A stretch of DNA of 64,000 nt from Vibrio campbellii CAIM 519 = NBRC 15631 = ATCC 25920. GTDB taxonomy: Bacteria > Pseudomonadota > Gammaproteobacteria > Enterobacterales > Vibrionaceae. The DNA is taken from NCBI RefSeq assembly GCF_002163755.1, contig NZ_CP015864.1:744001-808000 (forward strand). The letters run 5' to 3'. Position numbers and translations under genes: made by a program. Each line of letters opens with the position of its first letter. Position 1 is the stretch's first letter. Below are positions 8,125 to 17,655 of the stretch, in pieces. Under the pieces are notes generated by a model, which was given only the letters and a program-made list of their open reading frames with translations, was not told where the DNA came from and did not search any database.

Positions 8125-8721
8125 TTATGACCGACTTAGCTTGGACAAGTTAAACGCCATGCTTTTTAATACATCATTCTTATTCACGAAATGATGTTTC
8201 AGAGCGGCCAGCGCGTGTAGCAAAACCAAGCTTGCCAGAGTCGCGCAACCAAAACGATGAACCATAAAAAAGAACGCATTCACTTCAGCATTTGAAATTG
8301 GGTTTGGAATAGTAAACAGCCAAAAGAATGGGTACTCGTGCTTAAGCATTAAAAAACCGCTGACAAACACAACGAACATCACTAGATAGATAGTGCCATG
8401 TGCAAGTTTGGCCATGCTTTTCTGAGTGTTTGGAATCGTGTCTGGTAGCTCTGGTGTCTTACGAAAAAATGACCACCCCCACCTAACAATCAATAGTACC
8501 GAAGCGATCGTTGCAAACGACATATTAAGCGTCGATAAAACGTGGAACAGTTGCGGCATATCCATAACGAATAACATGCCGTAGCCTGCAATCGTTGCAT
8601 AGATAATAATCACTGCCATAATCCAGTGTAGCCATTTGCTGAACGCGTCGTATTGTTGAGTGGATGTATTTTGGACGTGCGGAATCGCTTTCTGGTTCTG
8701 ACCAGAATCTAATTTCGACAT
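8125..8721 (-). CDS. Cytochrome b561 (CybB-like)
   Basis: The 198-residue protein has four membrane helices. Histidines fit the di-heme b561 pattern: FSKWLHWIMA in helix 1, LSTLNMS region in helix 2, KLAHGTIYLVMF in helix 3 and MVHRFGCATLASLVLLHALA in helix 4, with the ending ALKHHFVNKNDVLKSM typical of the CybB family. It is expected to oxidise ubiquinol in the inner membrane and pass electrons, possibly to superoxide or a periplasmic partner. It converges with the YceI gene. The extended polar N-terminus (about 25 residues) is longer than usual. Confidence 0.85.
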   Translation of the reverse strand: MSKLDSGQNQKAIPHVQNTSTQQYDAFSKWLHWIMAVIIIYATIAGYGMLFVMDMPQLFHVLSTLNMSFATIASVLLIVRWGWSFFRKTPELPDTIPNTQKSMAKLAHGTIYLVMFVVFVSGFLMLKHEYPFFWLFTIPNPISNAEVNAFFFMVHRFGCATLASLVLLHALAALKHHFVNKNDVLKSMAFNLSKLSRS

Positions 8722-8803
8722 ATTGTCACCACTGACTTTTATTTAAGATTGGCATGGGAATACGGCGAGCAAGAGCGTTCCCATGATGAAGATTGAAGAA
8801 ATA

Positions 8804-8827
8804 ACGGAAGGCATAAGAGCCTTCCGT
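8804..8827 (-). terminator. Terminator after the chitinase gene
   Basis: The 9-bp stem ACGGAAGGC / GCCTTCCGT with a six-base loop lies about 30 bases after the chitinase stop. The U-run is weak on the minus strand (TATTTCTTC). Confidence 0.65.
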
Positions 8828-8858
8828 CGTTCAAGTAGATTACAAGATGAGGTGAGTA

Positions 8859-11747
8859 CTACTTGCTTACGCCGATCATGTCGTTAAAGTAGTCCACTTG
8901 CTCTGCCATGCTCAAACCTTGGTTGTTTGAACCCAACGTCCACATAAAGAAGCCACCATAACCGTTATCTTTCTGCCATTTAGCACGGTCTAGGTTGTTC
9001 TGGCGTGTTTCGACAAAGTTACCACCTGGTGCCCACTGACTGTTGATCGTATTACCTAAAACAATCTTCGACTTGTCTCCAATGTATTCAGCATAGTTTG
9101 CCATCGCCACTTCGTATAGGAAGTTTCGACCCGCGTCGTATGTCATCACGTTGAAGAAATCAAAGTCATTCTTGGTCGCTTTCAACAAATCAATCACTTC
9201 ACCGTGGTGAGATGAGCGGCCAGACTCTTCAATGTAAGAACAGTTTTCAAATACGCTCGCGTCCATACATTCAACTGGATCCGCGCCTACGTGGTAAGTC
9301 GTCAGAGACAGAACCTTCGTATTGCCCACTTTCTCACGGATTAGTTTGATCAAAGCCGTCAGGTCCTGATTCTCTTTGTCCGTGATTCGTGCCGCTTTCT
9401 CGAAGTCGAAATCTAAACCATCAATGTGCACGTAACCCGCTAGTTGGTACTTGCTGTAGTCACAGCTACCGTCTGAATTTGTTGCAAGACACTCGCCTTC
9501 CATCTCTTCAGGTTTTAGGTTCTTTTTGTACACAGGGAATGGTGTATGCACCAAATCAACCAAACCTGTCGCAACCGATTCACGGCTTTCAGGCGTACTG
9601 ATAGCCGACCAAATGCTTTCGTAAGTTTGACCACCAAACGCGACCATCATAGTAACATTTTCATTGTCATGCTTGAGCGTTGACCATGCTAGGTACTGTG
9701 TTGGCATCCAGTCCGGATTGTAATTCGGTGGCGTTAGCATGCCATCAGAGATCGTGATGTTACCGCTTGCGTCCCACTTACCAAATGACAATAGGTAACC
9801 ATCACCTTCTGAGTTGAATAACTCTTCGTAGTCATTCAAACCCCAAGACGTTAGGTAACTGATAGAGCGGTCAGGGTTGTCGACTAAACCGCCACCACCT
9901 GTGCTCTCTTTCACCGTAATGTTAGACGTTGCAGAGGTTTGCTCTTGGTTGGCCGTATTCACCGCTTTTGCTGTGATAGCGTATGTGCCCTTCTGAGCAC
10001 CTAGCCATTCATATTCATAAGGTGCTTCAGTGTCTTTAAACAGCTCGCTGCCATTCGCGATGAAGCTAACCGAGGAAATATCACCTTCGTAGCTCTTCGC
10101 GTCTGCTTTGATCGAAATCGCACGACCTTCGAAGTAGCTTGAACCATCGACAGGAGATGCTAGAGAAACAACCAAGTCTTTATCGGTAATCGCTAAAGAA
10201 ATTGGCGCCGCCTCTGCACTCGCACCTTGATCATCGTAAGCAACAACCGTCAATGTGTATTGGCCTTCGACTTGGGCAGGCACCGTGATGGTGTAAGTAT
10301 CTCCTTGAGAAGGCGTGTTTGATGTCGCAACCACTTGACCATTCAATTGAACATCAACGCGGGCAACTTCAGTGTCATCCGTAGCATCGACAACCACGTC
10401 GAATGATTGGTTAGGTGCGATTTTCTGTCCATCTTGCGGCGATTGAACGTCCACCACTGGCACTGGGTTCGGATCACACTCACCAACTTCATTCCATGCA
10501 TCTTTCCACGCATCTGGATAACTTGAATGACCTGTTCCTGGTGTCCATACTGGGTTACCACACCAACCCGCTACCGTACATGAGTAGATATTGCCAATGT
10601 TAGTGACTTCATCACCGACTTTATAGGCCACACCATCTTCGTACTGAGGTATGTCACCACAGCTTGTGCTTGTATCTGTCACCGTAATGGTTAAGTTCTT
10701 ACTAGAGACATGTTGTTCGTCATCTTTTGCTTCCGCACGAAGCGCAGTAGAGCCTGCCGTTTGCGTTGTCCAGTCACAAGAGAAATCTTGCGTCGCTTTC
10801 GCATCAAGAGAACACACTTCTGCATCGTTAGCGAAGAACTTAACGGTCGCTAAGTCATCATCTGCATCCGTCACATGCGCTGAAATTGTGATGCTGTCAC
10901 CTTTTTGGTGAGAAGAGCCTGCGTCTGGCGAGATAAACTCAATTACAGGTGGGTTTGGCGCCGTCGATTCTGACTCTACCGTCACTTGAATCGCTTTCTC
11001 TGTGAGTTTGTCACCATTGTCATTGAACGCCATTACAGTGATCGACGCGGCACCAATTTCTGCTGGAAGCCAAGCTTGCTGGTATTCTGTTGTGCCTTCT
11101 ACAACGTCTTGCTCGCCCAATTTGGTACTGTTTGCCCAGAATTCTAGTTTGCTTGCACCGTCACCTTCGACACCCGTGATGATGTCAACATTCGTACCTG
11201 TGTAAACCACGGAGTTTTGAGCAGGCGCTAAGATATCCAGTGAAAACTCTGGTGGCGGAACAACGTCGCCATCCACTTTCACCACAACAGAATTCTCAAA
11301 CGCGTTCAGGTCATTCAATTCGCCACCGAAAGAGATCGTCAATGCCGCAGATTCACCTGAGGCCAGCTCACTATCAACCCAAGAGCCTTCTGGGAACGTC
11401 AATGTCACCGAGTTCAATACACCATCCGCTTGCGTCGTATGAGAGATTTCCCATGATGGGTAAGAAAGATGGTTTGACGCCCAATTGATTTCGTTAATCG
11501 CTACCGGCAATAAAAATTCGATCACAGCTTCACGCATGTCTGCGCTATCTGAGCCTGTGTTTGTGATATCTAGCTTATAGGTGCTCCAGTATTCACTTTC
11601 TGACTGAGCTACCGCATCGGTGCTGAACTCTGCGGCCATGGCTTGTGAAATTGGATTCAACAATAAGCCAGAACAAAGCATTGTTAGCCCTAACGTACGA
11701 TAACCAATGGAACTGGTCTGATTAGCACTGCCCTTTCTTAGATACAT
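8859..11747 (-). CDS. Secreted multidomain GH18 chitinase
   Basis: This 962-residue exported enzyme has a signal peptide ending near ISQAMA and then a beta-rich N-terminal module (about 39-160). Ig-like/FN3-like repeats follow (about 170-260, 268-360), then a CBM5/12 chitin-binding module (about 364-425, with the Trp-rich CGNPVWTPGTGHSSYPDAWK region) and two more Ig-like repeats (about 428-615). A Gly-rich hinge leads to the GH18 barrel (about 625-955). The catalytic motif DGLDFDFE matches DxxDxDxE with Glu783 as acid; FNVMTYDAG supplies the MxYD strand and FFMWTLG the terminal Trp. It hydrolyses chitin by substrate-assisted retaining catalysis. AGGA lies eight bases before ATG. It is monocistronic with a long A+T-rich leader region. 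Confidence 0.95.
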   Translation of the reverse strand: MYLRKGSANQTSSIGYRTLGLTMLCSGLLLNPISQAMAAEFSTDAVAQSESEYWSTYKLDITNTGSDSADMREAVIEFLLPVAINEINWASNHLSYPSWEISHTTQADGVLNSVTLTFPEGSWVDSELASGESAALTISFGGELNDLNAFENSVVVKVDGDVVPPPEFSLDILAPAQNSVVYTGTNVDIITGVEGDGASKLEFWANSTKLGEQDVVEGTTEYQQAWLPAEIGAASITVMAFNDNGDKLTEKAIQVTVESESTAPNPPVIEFISPDAGSSHQKGDSITISAHVTDADDDLATVKFFANDAEVCSLDAKATQDFSCDWTTQTAGSTALRAEAKDDEQHVSSKNLTITVTDTSTSCGDIPQYEDGVAYKVGDEVTNIGNIYSCTVAGWCGNPVWTPGTGHSSYPDAWKDAWNEVGECDPNPVPVVDVQSPQDGQKIAPNQSFDVVVDATDDTEVARVDVQLNGQVVATSNTPSQGDTYTITVPAQVEGQYTLTVVAYDDQGASAEAAPISLAITDKDLVVSLASPVDGSSYFEGRAISIKADAKSYEGDISSVSFIANGSELFKDTEAPYEYEWLGAQKGTYAITAKAVNTANQEQTSATSNITVKESTGGGGLVDNPDRSISYLTSWGLNDYEELFNSEGDGYLLSFGKWDASGNITISDGMLTPPNYNPDWMPTQYLAWSTLKHDNENVTMMVAFGGQTYESIWSAISTPESRESVATGLVDLVHTPFPVYKKNLKPEEMEGECLATNSDGSCDYSKYQLAGYVHIDGLDFDFEKAARITDKENQDLTALIKLIREKVGNTKVLSLTTYHVGADPVECMDASVFENCSYIEESGRSSHHGEVIDLLKATKNDFDFFNVMTYDAGRNFLYEVAMANYAEYIGDKSKIVLGNTINSQWAPGGNFVETRQNNLDRAKWQKDNGYGGFFMWTLGSNNQGLSMAEQVDYFNDMIGVSK

Positions 11748-12504
11748 ATTTAAGTCCTTAGTCTTATATTAATTATTTAGGTACTGTACAAAAACCTGCA
11801 ATTGGCAATTCAACGATCCCTTGCAAGTACACTTAATTTATAAATAAAAATAACCAAGGCAAAAATTCATTTTCACTTCTGGGATAAATATCAAAATTTA
11901 TCTATTTATGGGAATAAAACCACATTTTTATAAAACATATGATTATATCAGAACTAATTAAATACTATTTATAGAATAAACTTAATTAGCCACCTTTAAT
12001 TTAGCGAAACGAAAGCTATTGAATTTAGCTGGAAAGGAAAGGTTTCAACGACATAAAAAGAGACTATAACAAGCTGGTCAAAAAAATCATAAAAACCAAA
12101 TATAACAACAATTTAAATGATAAAGCTTAATAAAAATCATATTTAAAAAAATAAACCACATGATTGCCATGTAGTAAATTTCGCACAACAAATAAGTCAC
12201 ATGAATGTTTGTTTCATTTCAATACTACTTTGAAATATGAAGCAAAGATGCAAAATTAATAAAAAACTGAAGTCAACATTTGTTTTCATTTGGAATTAAT
12301 GTCACACATTTTTCATGAGCTACAGAAATAATAATTATCCTACAACATCTAGAGTATTAATTCTATTTTCAACTTAATAGCTCAATTAATAATCTAACTA
12401 TCAATCTAACCTTTCACTTTTTCTAATATAGGTCGACCTTGACGATAATGTATTTACGCTTGTTTTGTGTTTATTTTACCCACTATTTCTCCAAGTATTA
12501 GAAT
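11748..12504. other. Long A+T-rich intergenic region upstream of the chitinase
   Basis: About 750 bases carry no credible gene. The sequence is strongly A+T-rich with many short A and T tracts, which suits a large regulated promoter (H-NS binding and chitin control are reasonable guesses). No perfect long inverted repeat or clear CRP site was found by eye. Confidence 0.5.
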
Positions 12505-12505
12505 C

Positions 12506-12529
12506 AAAAAAGGCAAGCCGAAGCCTACC
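12506..12529 (-). terminator. Terminator of the shyA-like gene
   Basis: On the minus strand GGTAGGC-TTCG-GCTTGCC forms a 7-bp stem (two G-U pairs) with a UUCG loop, followed by TTTTTT. It lies about 37 bases after the M23 gene stop. Confidence 0.8.
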
Positions 12530-12566
12530 TTTCACTGCGTATTGCACTTTTTATCTGAGATTAGGC

Positions 12567-13886
12567 TCAAGAAGTTCGTTTTTCCTCTTTCGCGTTCACA
12601 TTGCTAGCGTTTTGCTCTGTGGCAACCATGTCATCAAACTGAGAAATTCTTGCCAAGAATGCAGGCTTGTCTTTACTTGGGATCGAGCTTGCCAGTGGCA
12701 AGTCTGCTTTCATTGAATCGACCGCGCGATTTCGTACCAGTACTTCGAAGTGCAGGTGTGGGCCTGTTAGACGGCCTGTCGCTCCGGAAAGCGCAATTTT
12801 CTGCCCACGCTTAACATGGTCTCCTTTCTTAACTAAGAAACGGCTCAAATGCAGATAACGCGTTTTGTAGACACTGTTATGCTCTATTACCAAGTATTTC
12901 CCCGCATAAGGATGGTTACGAATCGCAATCACTTTACCATCGCCAGTAGAGTAGACTGGAGAGCCAACAGGCGTCGCGAAATCCGTGCCATTATGTGGTG
13001 AGATACGTCCTGTCACTGGGTGTTTCCGATAAGGGTTGAAAGGTGAGGTAATACGACGGAACTGTTTGTCGACTGGGTAACGATTGAATGCTTGCTCAAG
13101 GCTGTTTCCATCTCGGTCATAAAAACGTCCATCTTCCGCCAAAAACGCCTCCACATCTTTGCCGCGCATCTTGATTGCAATGCCTTGTACTTCTGTATTG
13201 CCAGTTAAATGATCATCAACATATTGGCGACGAACCAACACATGAAAACTATCACCAGCACGAAGTTCGCGAGCAAAATTCACTTTATCGCGCAATACAC
13301 GTGTGATGTTGGCAATCTGGGTCGTAGTTAAGCCTTGTCGATGAGCAGACGATGAGAAGCTACCGTTGATCGTCCCTGAGTGCATTTCCTCACGCCATTC
13401 ACCCGGCTCTTCCACAAAGTCATACGCAAAAGTACCATCGCTGTTTTGCGTGTAGATCGCGCGTTCAACGAGGCTCTCATGGAAAATCACTTGCTGTAAG
13501 GTTTTAGTGTCTCTATCCACCACAAACTCGAGGTGGTCGCCTGGTTTAATGGTATCGAGCTTAAGTGAGATTAAGTCAGCTTCAAGAAGCTTCTGCGTCG
13601 TTTCGTACGGCACACCCCATGAAGAAAAAATGGTACTAAGCGTATCGCCGACTTTGACGAAGTAATGAATACGAGCAATGGTGTCATGACCTTCAGCGGA
13701 GCGGCCATTTTTTTGTGTCGCCTCCGTTGATTGAGCGCCAGACTTTGGAGCGCTCTCTAACTGAGAATAAGGCGTCACCTTAATGGTGATTTCTTCAGGT
13801 TTCGTTTCTGCTTGATAGGTGAGGTAAGCTGCGAGAGAGAATGCGGTAGCAGCGACAGTAATGAGTGAATAACGAACAAACTTCAT
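12567..13886 (-). CDS. shyA: M23 peptidoglycan DD-endopeptidase, ShyA-like
   Basis: The 439-residue periplasmic protein has an N-terminal membrane anchor (about 4-24). A LysM/OapA-like module follows (GDTLSTIFSSWGVPYETTQK), then a middle domain (ITRVLRDKVNFARELRAGD) and a LytM (M23) domain. Zinc ligands are His298 and Asp302 (PHNGTD) with His377 and His379 of GPHLHFE. ShyA of V. cholerae, also encoded on chromosome 2, has this architecture and cleaves the D-Ala-mDAP cross-link to allow cell elongation. ATG 13886 is chosen over an upstream TTG because MKFVRYSLI is a natural signal-anchor start. It is a single gene with its own terminator. Confidence 0.9.
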   Translation of the reverse strand: MKFVRYSLITVAATAFSLAAYLTYQAETKPEEITIKVTPYSQLESAPKSGAQSTEATQKNGRSAEGHDTIARIHYFVKVGDTLSTIFSSWGVPYETTQKLLEADLISLKLDTIKPGDHLEFVVDRDTKTLQQVIFHESLVERAIYTQNSDGTFAYDFVEEPGEWREEMHSGTINGSFSSSAHRQGLTTTQIANITRVLRDKVNFARELRAGDSFHVLVRRQYVDDHLTGNTEVQGIAIKMRGKDVEAFLAEDGRFYDRDGNSLEQAFNRYPVDKQFRRITSPFNPYRKHPVTGRISPHNGTDFATPVGSPVYSTGDGKVIAIRNHPYAGKYLVIEHNSVYKTRYLHLSRFLVKKGDHVKRGQKIALSGATGRLTGPHLHFEVLVRNRAVDSMKADLPLASSIPSKDKPAFLARISQFDDMVATEQNASNVNAKEEKRTS

Positions 13887-14026
13887 AATACTTGGATTGA
13901 CTGAAAACAATAGTTGTTATGTTATAACATCATACAATCACAATGAAAACATTACGTATTTGAGAACTTTGTTTCTAAGCTTTATTGGGTTCTATAAGCC
14001 ACTCTTTTGATCAGGAAAGCTTATAG

Positions 14027-14052
14027 AAAAAAAGGCCAAGTCAACCTTGCCC
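14027..14052 (-). terminator. Terminator downstream of the LysR gene
   Basis: On the minus strand GGGCAAG-GTTGA-CTTGGCC forms a 7-bp stem with one mismatch, followed by seven T. It lies 140 bases after the LysR stop. Confidence 0.65.
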
Positions 14053-14191
14053 TTCTCTATGATTACCAAATCGTGTTTTAGTTTCCATCTTCTTGGTTGA
14101 ATTAAAAAGTAAACAAGCTAATCGATAATCTCACTCCTGGTTTCAATAACGATAAACATAGAACATGTGGATACTCAGAAGCGAACAAACA

Positions 14192-15094
14192 TCAAAGTAC
14201 AAAGTACGCTCTTAGCTCTTCGATAAAGACTTTGACCTTTCTCGGTGTGTTAGAGCGTCCTCTATAAAGCGCGTAGACCATTCTCGTTGGCAATTGGTAG
14301 TCTTTTAGTACTTCTATAAACTCGCCCCTACAAAGCTCATCTTCTACAAAGGCTCTTGGAAGCATTGCAACTCCATAGTTTTGCTTCAGCGCAGTTTTCA
14401 CGGCCTGTACACTGTTAACGCAAAGAGATGGCGATACTTGCACATCAAGCTCTTTTCCCATTTTGTTAAATCGCCACAACTTATAATTTTTTAAGTTTGG
14501 GTCTTCGATAATTCGATGAGAATGCAGATCTCGGGGGTGCAAAAGTGAGGAGGTGTTTTCTAAGTATTGCGGCGTTGCACAAATCACACTCATGTTTTCT
14601 GTAATCTTTGTTGCGATCAAATCAGAGTCTTGCTTTACCAAATGACCAGAACGAATAGCTACGTCATACCCTTGAGAGGAGAGATCATCTAGGCCATCAT
14701 CGAGCAGCAAATTCAATCTTAGCTCCGGGTATTTATCACTGAAACTGCAAATAAACGGCATGAGTATGATTTCTGTCAAACCATTTGGTGCGAGAATATT
14801 TAAAGTGCCAGAAATGTCATTACTATTAAATTTCATAGTGTCGTTCAGCGCTTCAAGTTGCAGAATCAGAACATGTGCCTCTTGATAATACTGATGACCA
14901 GCGTCCGTAAGAGAGAGTGCCTTGGTTGAGCGGTTCATTAATCGCGTTCCAAGATAAGTTTCTAGATCTCTAACATTGCGACTCACTAGAGATTTAGACA
15001 CACCTAGTTTCTTAGATGCGCCAGTAAAACTGCCTTCCTCTACGGTGCAAATAAACGATTTAATTAGCGTAATTAAGTTCATCAAAAAAGTCAT
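14192..15094 (-). CDS. LysR family transcriptional regulator
   Basis: The 300-residue protein has an N-terminal winged helix (GSFTGASKKLGVSKSLVSRN, then VRDLETYLGTRLMNRSTKA) and a periplasmic-binding-fold effector domain (about 90-295). The CrgA/DsdC-like subgroup with the LNILAPNGL strand regulates small metabolic operons. It is divergent from the SnoaL-like gene, and the 104-base gap probably holds the shared operator. An alternative start four codons in (MNLITLIKSF) is equally plausible. Effector and targets are unknown, with the adjacent gene the best candidate. Confidence 0.87.
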   Translation of the reverse strand: MTFLMNLITLIKSFICTVEEGSFTGASKKLGVSKSLVSRNVRDLETYLGTRLMNRSTKALSLTDAGHQYYQEAHVLILQLEALNDTMKFNSNDISGTLNILAPNGLTEIILMPFICSFSDKYPELRLNLLLDDGLDDLSSQGYDVAIRSGHLVKQDSDLIATKITENMSVICATPQYLENTSSLLHPRDLHSHRIIEDPNLKNYKLWRFNKMGKELDVQVSPSLCVNSVQAVKTALKQNYGVAMLPRAFVEDELCRGEFIEVLKDYQLPTRMVYALYRGRSNTPRKVKVFIEELRAYFVL

Positions 15095-15198
15095 TGTTTA
15101 CTATTTGTTGACATACTATCGACCTTATCTGCCCTGTTCAAGCATCATTTTCTGATCAAAAATTCAATCAACTCAACAAGCAACAATAGGATAAAGAA

Positions 15199-15624
15199 AT
15201 GGAAAGTAAACAGGTCCAGACTATAAGAAATTACTTTAAGATTTGTGTTGACGGTAAGGCAACAGAGCGTGTGGGGGAGTTTTTCGCTGAAGATGCAATT
15301 ATTTACCGCCCTGACTGTGGAAGAACATTAAAAGGATTAGTCGAGTTTGAAGCAAAATTGAAATCTTGCGTAACTGAACGTTATCAGAGTCTTGAGACAA
15401 GCTTTCAACGCATTGTAGAAGCAGAAGACCAGGTAGTAGTCGCCCTAACTCATAAAGCCCAAAATGCAAATACTTGGATGGACTTCGATGTATCAGGTAA
15501 AGATGTTACATGGACAAGCCTTACCTACTTTCGCTTTAACCAAGAAGGTAAAGTAATTGAAGAAATCGTAGAGCGAAACGAGTTAAGTATGGCAACTCAA
15601 CTAGGGTTAACGATCACACGATAG
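15199..15624 (+). CDS. SnoaL/NTF2-like protein
   Basis: The product is 141 residues: a helical start (VQTIRNYFKICVDGKATERV), then strands including AEDAIIYRPDCG, as in the cone-shaped alpha+beta fold of SnoaL and NTF2-like proteins. Members are isomerases, hydratases or binding proteins for small molecules. AGGATAAAGAA before ATG is a good ribosome site. It is divergent from the LysR gene, which is its likely regulator. The reaction cannot be predicted. Confidence 0.75.
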   Translation: MESKQVQTIRNYFKICVDGKATERVGEFFAEDAIIYRPDCGRTLKGLVEFEAKLKSCVTERYQSLETSFQRIVEAEDQVVVALTHKAQNANTWMDFDVSGKDVTWTSLTYFRFNQEGKVIEEIVERNELSMATQLGLTITR

Positions 15625-15654
15625 CACCAGTAACCAATGCCATTTAGAGAAAAA

Positions 15655-15682
15655 TAGGGCTCGCGAGTAGAGCCCTACTTTT
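15655..15682. terminator. Bidirectional terminator between SnoaL-like gene and the regulator operon
   Basis: TAGGGCTC / GAGCCCTA, an 8-bp perfect stem with a 7-base loop, has AAAAA on the left and CTTTT on the right. It can serve the plus gene ending at 15624 and the minus gene ending at 15702. Confidence 0.85.
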
Positions 15683-15701
15683 AGACCATTCAATAGTCAG
15701 A

Positions 15702-15941
15702 CTACCACTTAACGATACCCAGCGTCACTTTGACGCCTACGAGTGTTGAACCACCATAATCTTTTGCACGGCGCAACAAGGTGTCATGAAAGACTAAATT
15801 TGGAAAAGCCGCTTCAACTTCTGCGATGGCTTCTTTACTCAACCCTTTGTGAATACTGCTTTTTGTCGCATCAATCCAGTCTGCTTTCCGACACGTGGCC
15901 GGTCCCGTTTGATTTCTATTTGCGACATGTTTGACTTCCAC
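15702..15941 (-). CDS. Small protein of unknown function, last gene of regulator operon
   Basis: A 79-codon frame starts with GTG 20 bases after the stop of the REC-PP2C gene on the same strand and ends before a terminator. The C-terminal two thirds (SKEAIAEVEAAFPNLVFHDT and LVGVKVTLGIVKW) look coding. The N-terminal part is less natural, and an overlapping ATG in another frame gives 29 codons, so a frameshift within 15850-15920 is possible. It has no signal peptide or membrane segment. No family is recognised. Its position suggests it works with or is co-expressed with the phosphatase regulator. Confidence 0.45.
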   Translation of the reverse strand: MEVKHVANRNQTGPATCRKADWIDATKSSIHKGLSKEAIAEVEAAFPNLVFHDTLLRRAKDYGGSTLVGVKVTLGIVKW

Positions 15942-15960
15942 GAGTAAAGCCTTTAAAGAA

Positions 15961-17634
15961 TTATAGACTTTGCCTTTCGTCGAGAGTTACCACCACCGTA
16001 AAACAATTACGTTCCCCTTGATGTGATACAGAAAACACATCTGTCATTTGAGCGATCAATATTAGCCCTCGCCCAGAAGGCAACCAACTGTCTTCATCGA
16101 GCAAGTTAGGGGCTTCAATTTGCTTAAAGATGTGACCTTTGAACGTGTCGTCATCAATACCGTTTCCGTAATCAGCCACGCGCAGCTCAACTTTTGTTTT
16201 TTCACCTCGAAGCACTTCGCATTCTAACTCAACCGTTTTCCCTGCTTGTTCTTGATAGGCATGAATAAACGCGTTGTTCATGAGTTCTACCACACATAAC
16301 TCCAACGCTTGCATGGCATGAGAAGAAACCGAATGTTGTTGAAGGAACTCAACCAATTCGAGACTCGCTTGGCGCGAAACTTCTAAAGATGCTTGATAGG
16401 ATTTCTGGAACACCACCCTCGGCGAATAAACGGCTTGCGATTGTGCTGAGCCCAACCATCGCACTTTCAACAAGCTCACATCATCGTCGAGTTCTGGTTT
16501 TCCTTGCCAGTTTTGCACTTGCTTTAAAACAGCATTAGTTTGTGCTTTTTCTGGCATCGCTTTACTCCTTTCGATGTTGGCTAACAGTCGGTCAATGCCG
16601 TAAAGCTCCTCGCCTTGCTTAGCTTCCAATAAGCCATCGGAGAAAAACCAAAGCGCGTCATCAGGCTTAAGTTGGATGCGTCCACCTTGGTATATCATTG
16701 GCTCCAATGCCCCGACAATGAAGTTGTTGTCGCCAACAAGTTCCAAGCGGTTTTGTTTCGTCTGTTGCCAAACAAATTTAGGATGCCCTGCTGTGCAATA
16801 GTTTAGTTCACCGGTTTTGGTGTTCAACACGGCGTATTCGATAGTGAAATAGAGCTTGCCGTTCTGCGTTTGCTGGTAGCGTCGATTGAGCCTTTCAATC
16901 ACAGCCACAGGCTTACTGATGCGGTATTCGTTGTCACTCCAATCTAACGTTATCGACTCTAATTTGTTACGTTGTAACAAAGCTTGTTGAATCGAGAACG
17001 CCATTAACGCCGAAGAAATACCGTGCCCGGAAACATCGAAGACATAAAACGCAACATGCGATTCATCAAGCTCAACATAACCCAACATATCCCCACCGAT
17101 CTTGGTACAAGGGACATAAGTGAAGCTAAATTGTGCCGTGTGAATCTGTTCTTCAACGGGCAACAGTTGCCCCATTAACTCTCCAGCAGAATCCAGATCC
17201 TGCTGAATGGTTTGATACGCTAAATCGAGCTCTTGGTTTTTTGTCGTGAGCGTATTGTGCAGCTCTAAAGTACGAAAACCCGCTCGAATTCGCGCTTGCA
17301 GCTCAGCGACAGAGGTCCTCTTATCAACAAAGTCATCGGCACCTGCATCCATGCCTTTGATGATGGATTCTTGATCGTTATATGAAGAAAGGAGAACAAA
17401 GAAGATATAACGAGAAAACGCCGACGACTTAAGCTCACGACAAAGCTCAATGCCACTAATGCCCGGCATCATCAAATCACTGAGGACAAACTGAATGTCA
17501 GTTCGGTGATTCAGTACTTCTAACGCAGACTCACCATCTTCAACGGCAATGACCTCGTACCCTTGCTTTTGCAATGCACTGGTCGTGTAGAGCAGAACCG
17601 TTTTGCTGTCGTCAACCAACAATATGGACTTCAT
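15961..17634 (-). CDS. Response regulator with PP2C (SpoIIE) phosphatase and anti-sigma-like ATPase domains
   Basis: The 557-residue cytosolic protein has a receiver domain (1-120, phosphoacceptor Asp53 in LSDLMMPG) and a short coiled linker. A PP2C-type SpoIIE phosphatase follows (about 180-375, with KIGGDMLGY and FDVSGHGISSALMAF supplying metal-binding Asp), then a GHKL ATPase of the RsbW type (about 420-555, with ELMNNAFIHAYQ and DYGNGID). This architecture is that of HsbR in Pseudomonas: a phosphorylation-controlled switch that both dephosphorylates and kinases an anti-anti-sigma (STAS) partner. No STAS gene lies in this window. A small membrane coiled-coil gene precedes it, 21 bases away, and a small unknown gene follows. 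Confidence 0.88.
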   Translation of the reverse strand: MKSILLVDDSKTVLLYTTSALQKQGYEVIAVEDGESALEVLNHRTDIQFVLSDLMMPGISGIELCRELKSSAFSRYIFFVLLSSYNDQESIIKGMDAGADDFVDKRTSVAELQARIRAGFRTLELHNTLTTKNQELDLAYQTIQQDLDSAGELMGQLLPVEEQIHTAQFSFTYVPCTKIGGDMLGYVELDESHVAFYVFDVSGHGISSALMAFSIQQALLQRNKLESITLDWSDNEYRISKPVAVIERLNRRYQQTQNGKLYFTIEYAVLNTKTGELNYCTAGHPKFVWQQTKQNRLELVGDNNFIVGALEPMIYQGGRIQLKPDDALWFFSDGLLEAKQGEELYGIDRLLANIERSKAMPEKAQTNAVLKQVQNWQGKPELDDDVSLLKVRWLGSAQSQAVYSPRVVFQKSYQASLEVSRQASLELVEFLQQHSVSSHAMQALELCVVELMNNAFIHAYQEQAGKTVELECEVLRGEKTKVELRVADYGNGIDDDTFKGHIFKQIEAPNLLDEDSWLPSGRGLILIAQMTDVFSVSHQGERNCFTVVVTLDERQSL

Positions 17635-17655
17635 GCGTCTCCTTGCCCGTTTGTT

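Noticed and set aside
10651..11488. Plus-strand open frames inside the chitinase gene
   Set aside because: They are frame shadows of a long, well supported minus-strand gene.
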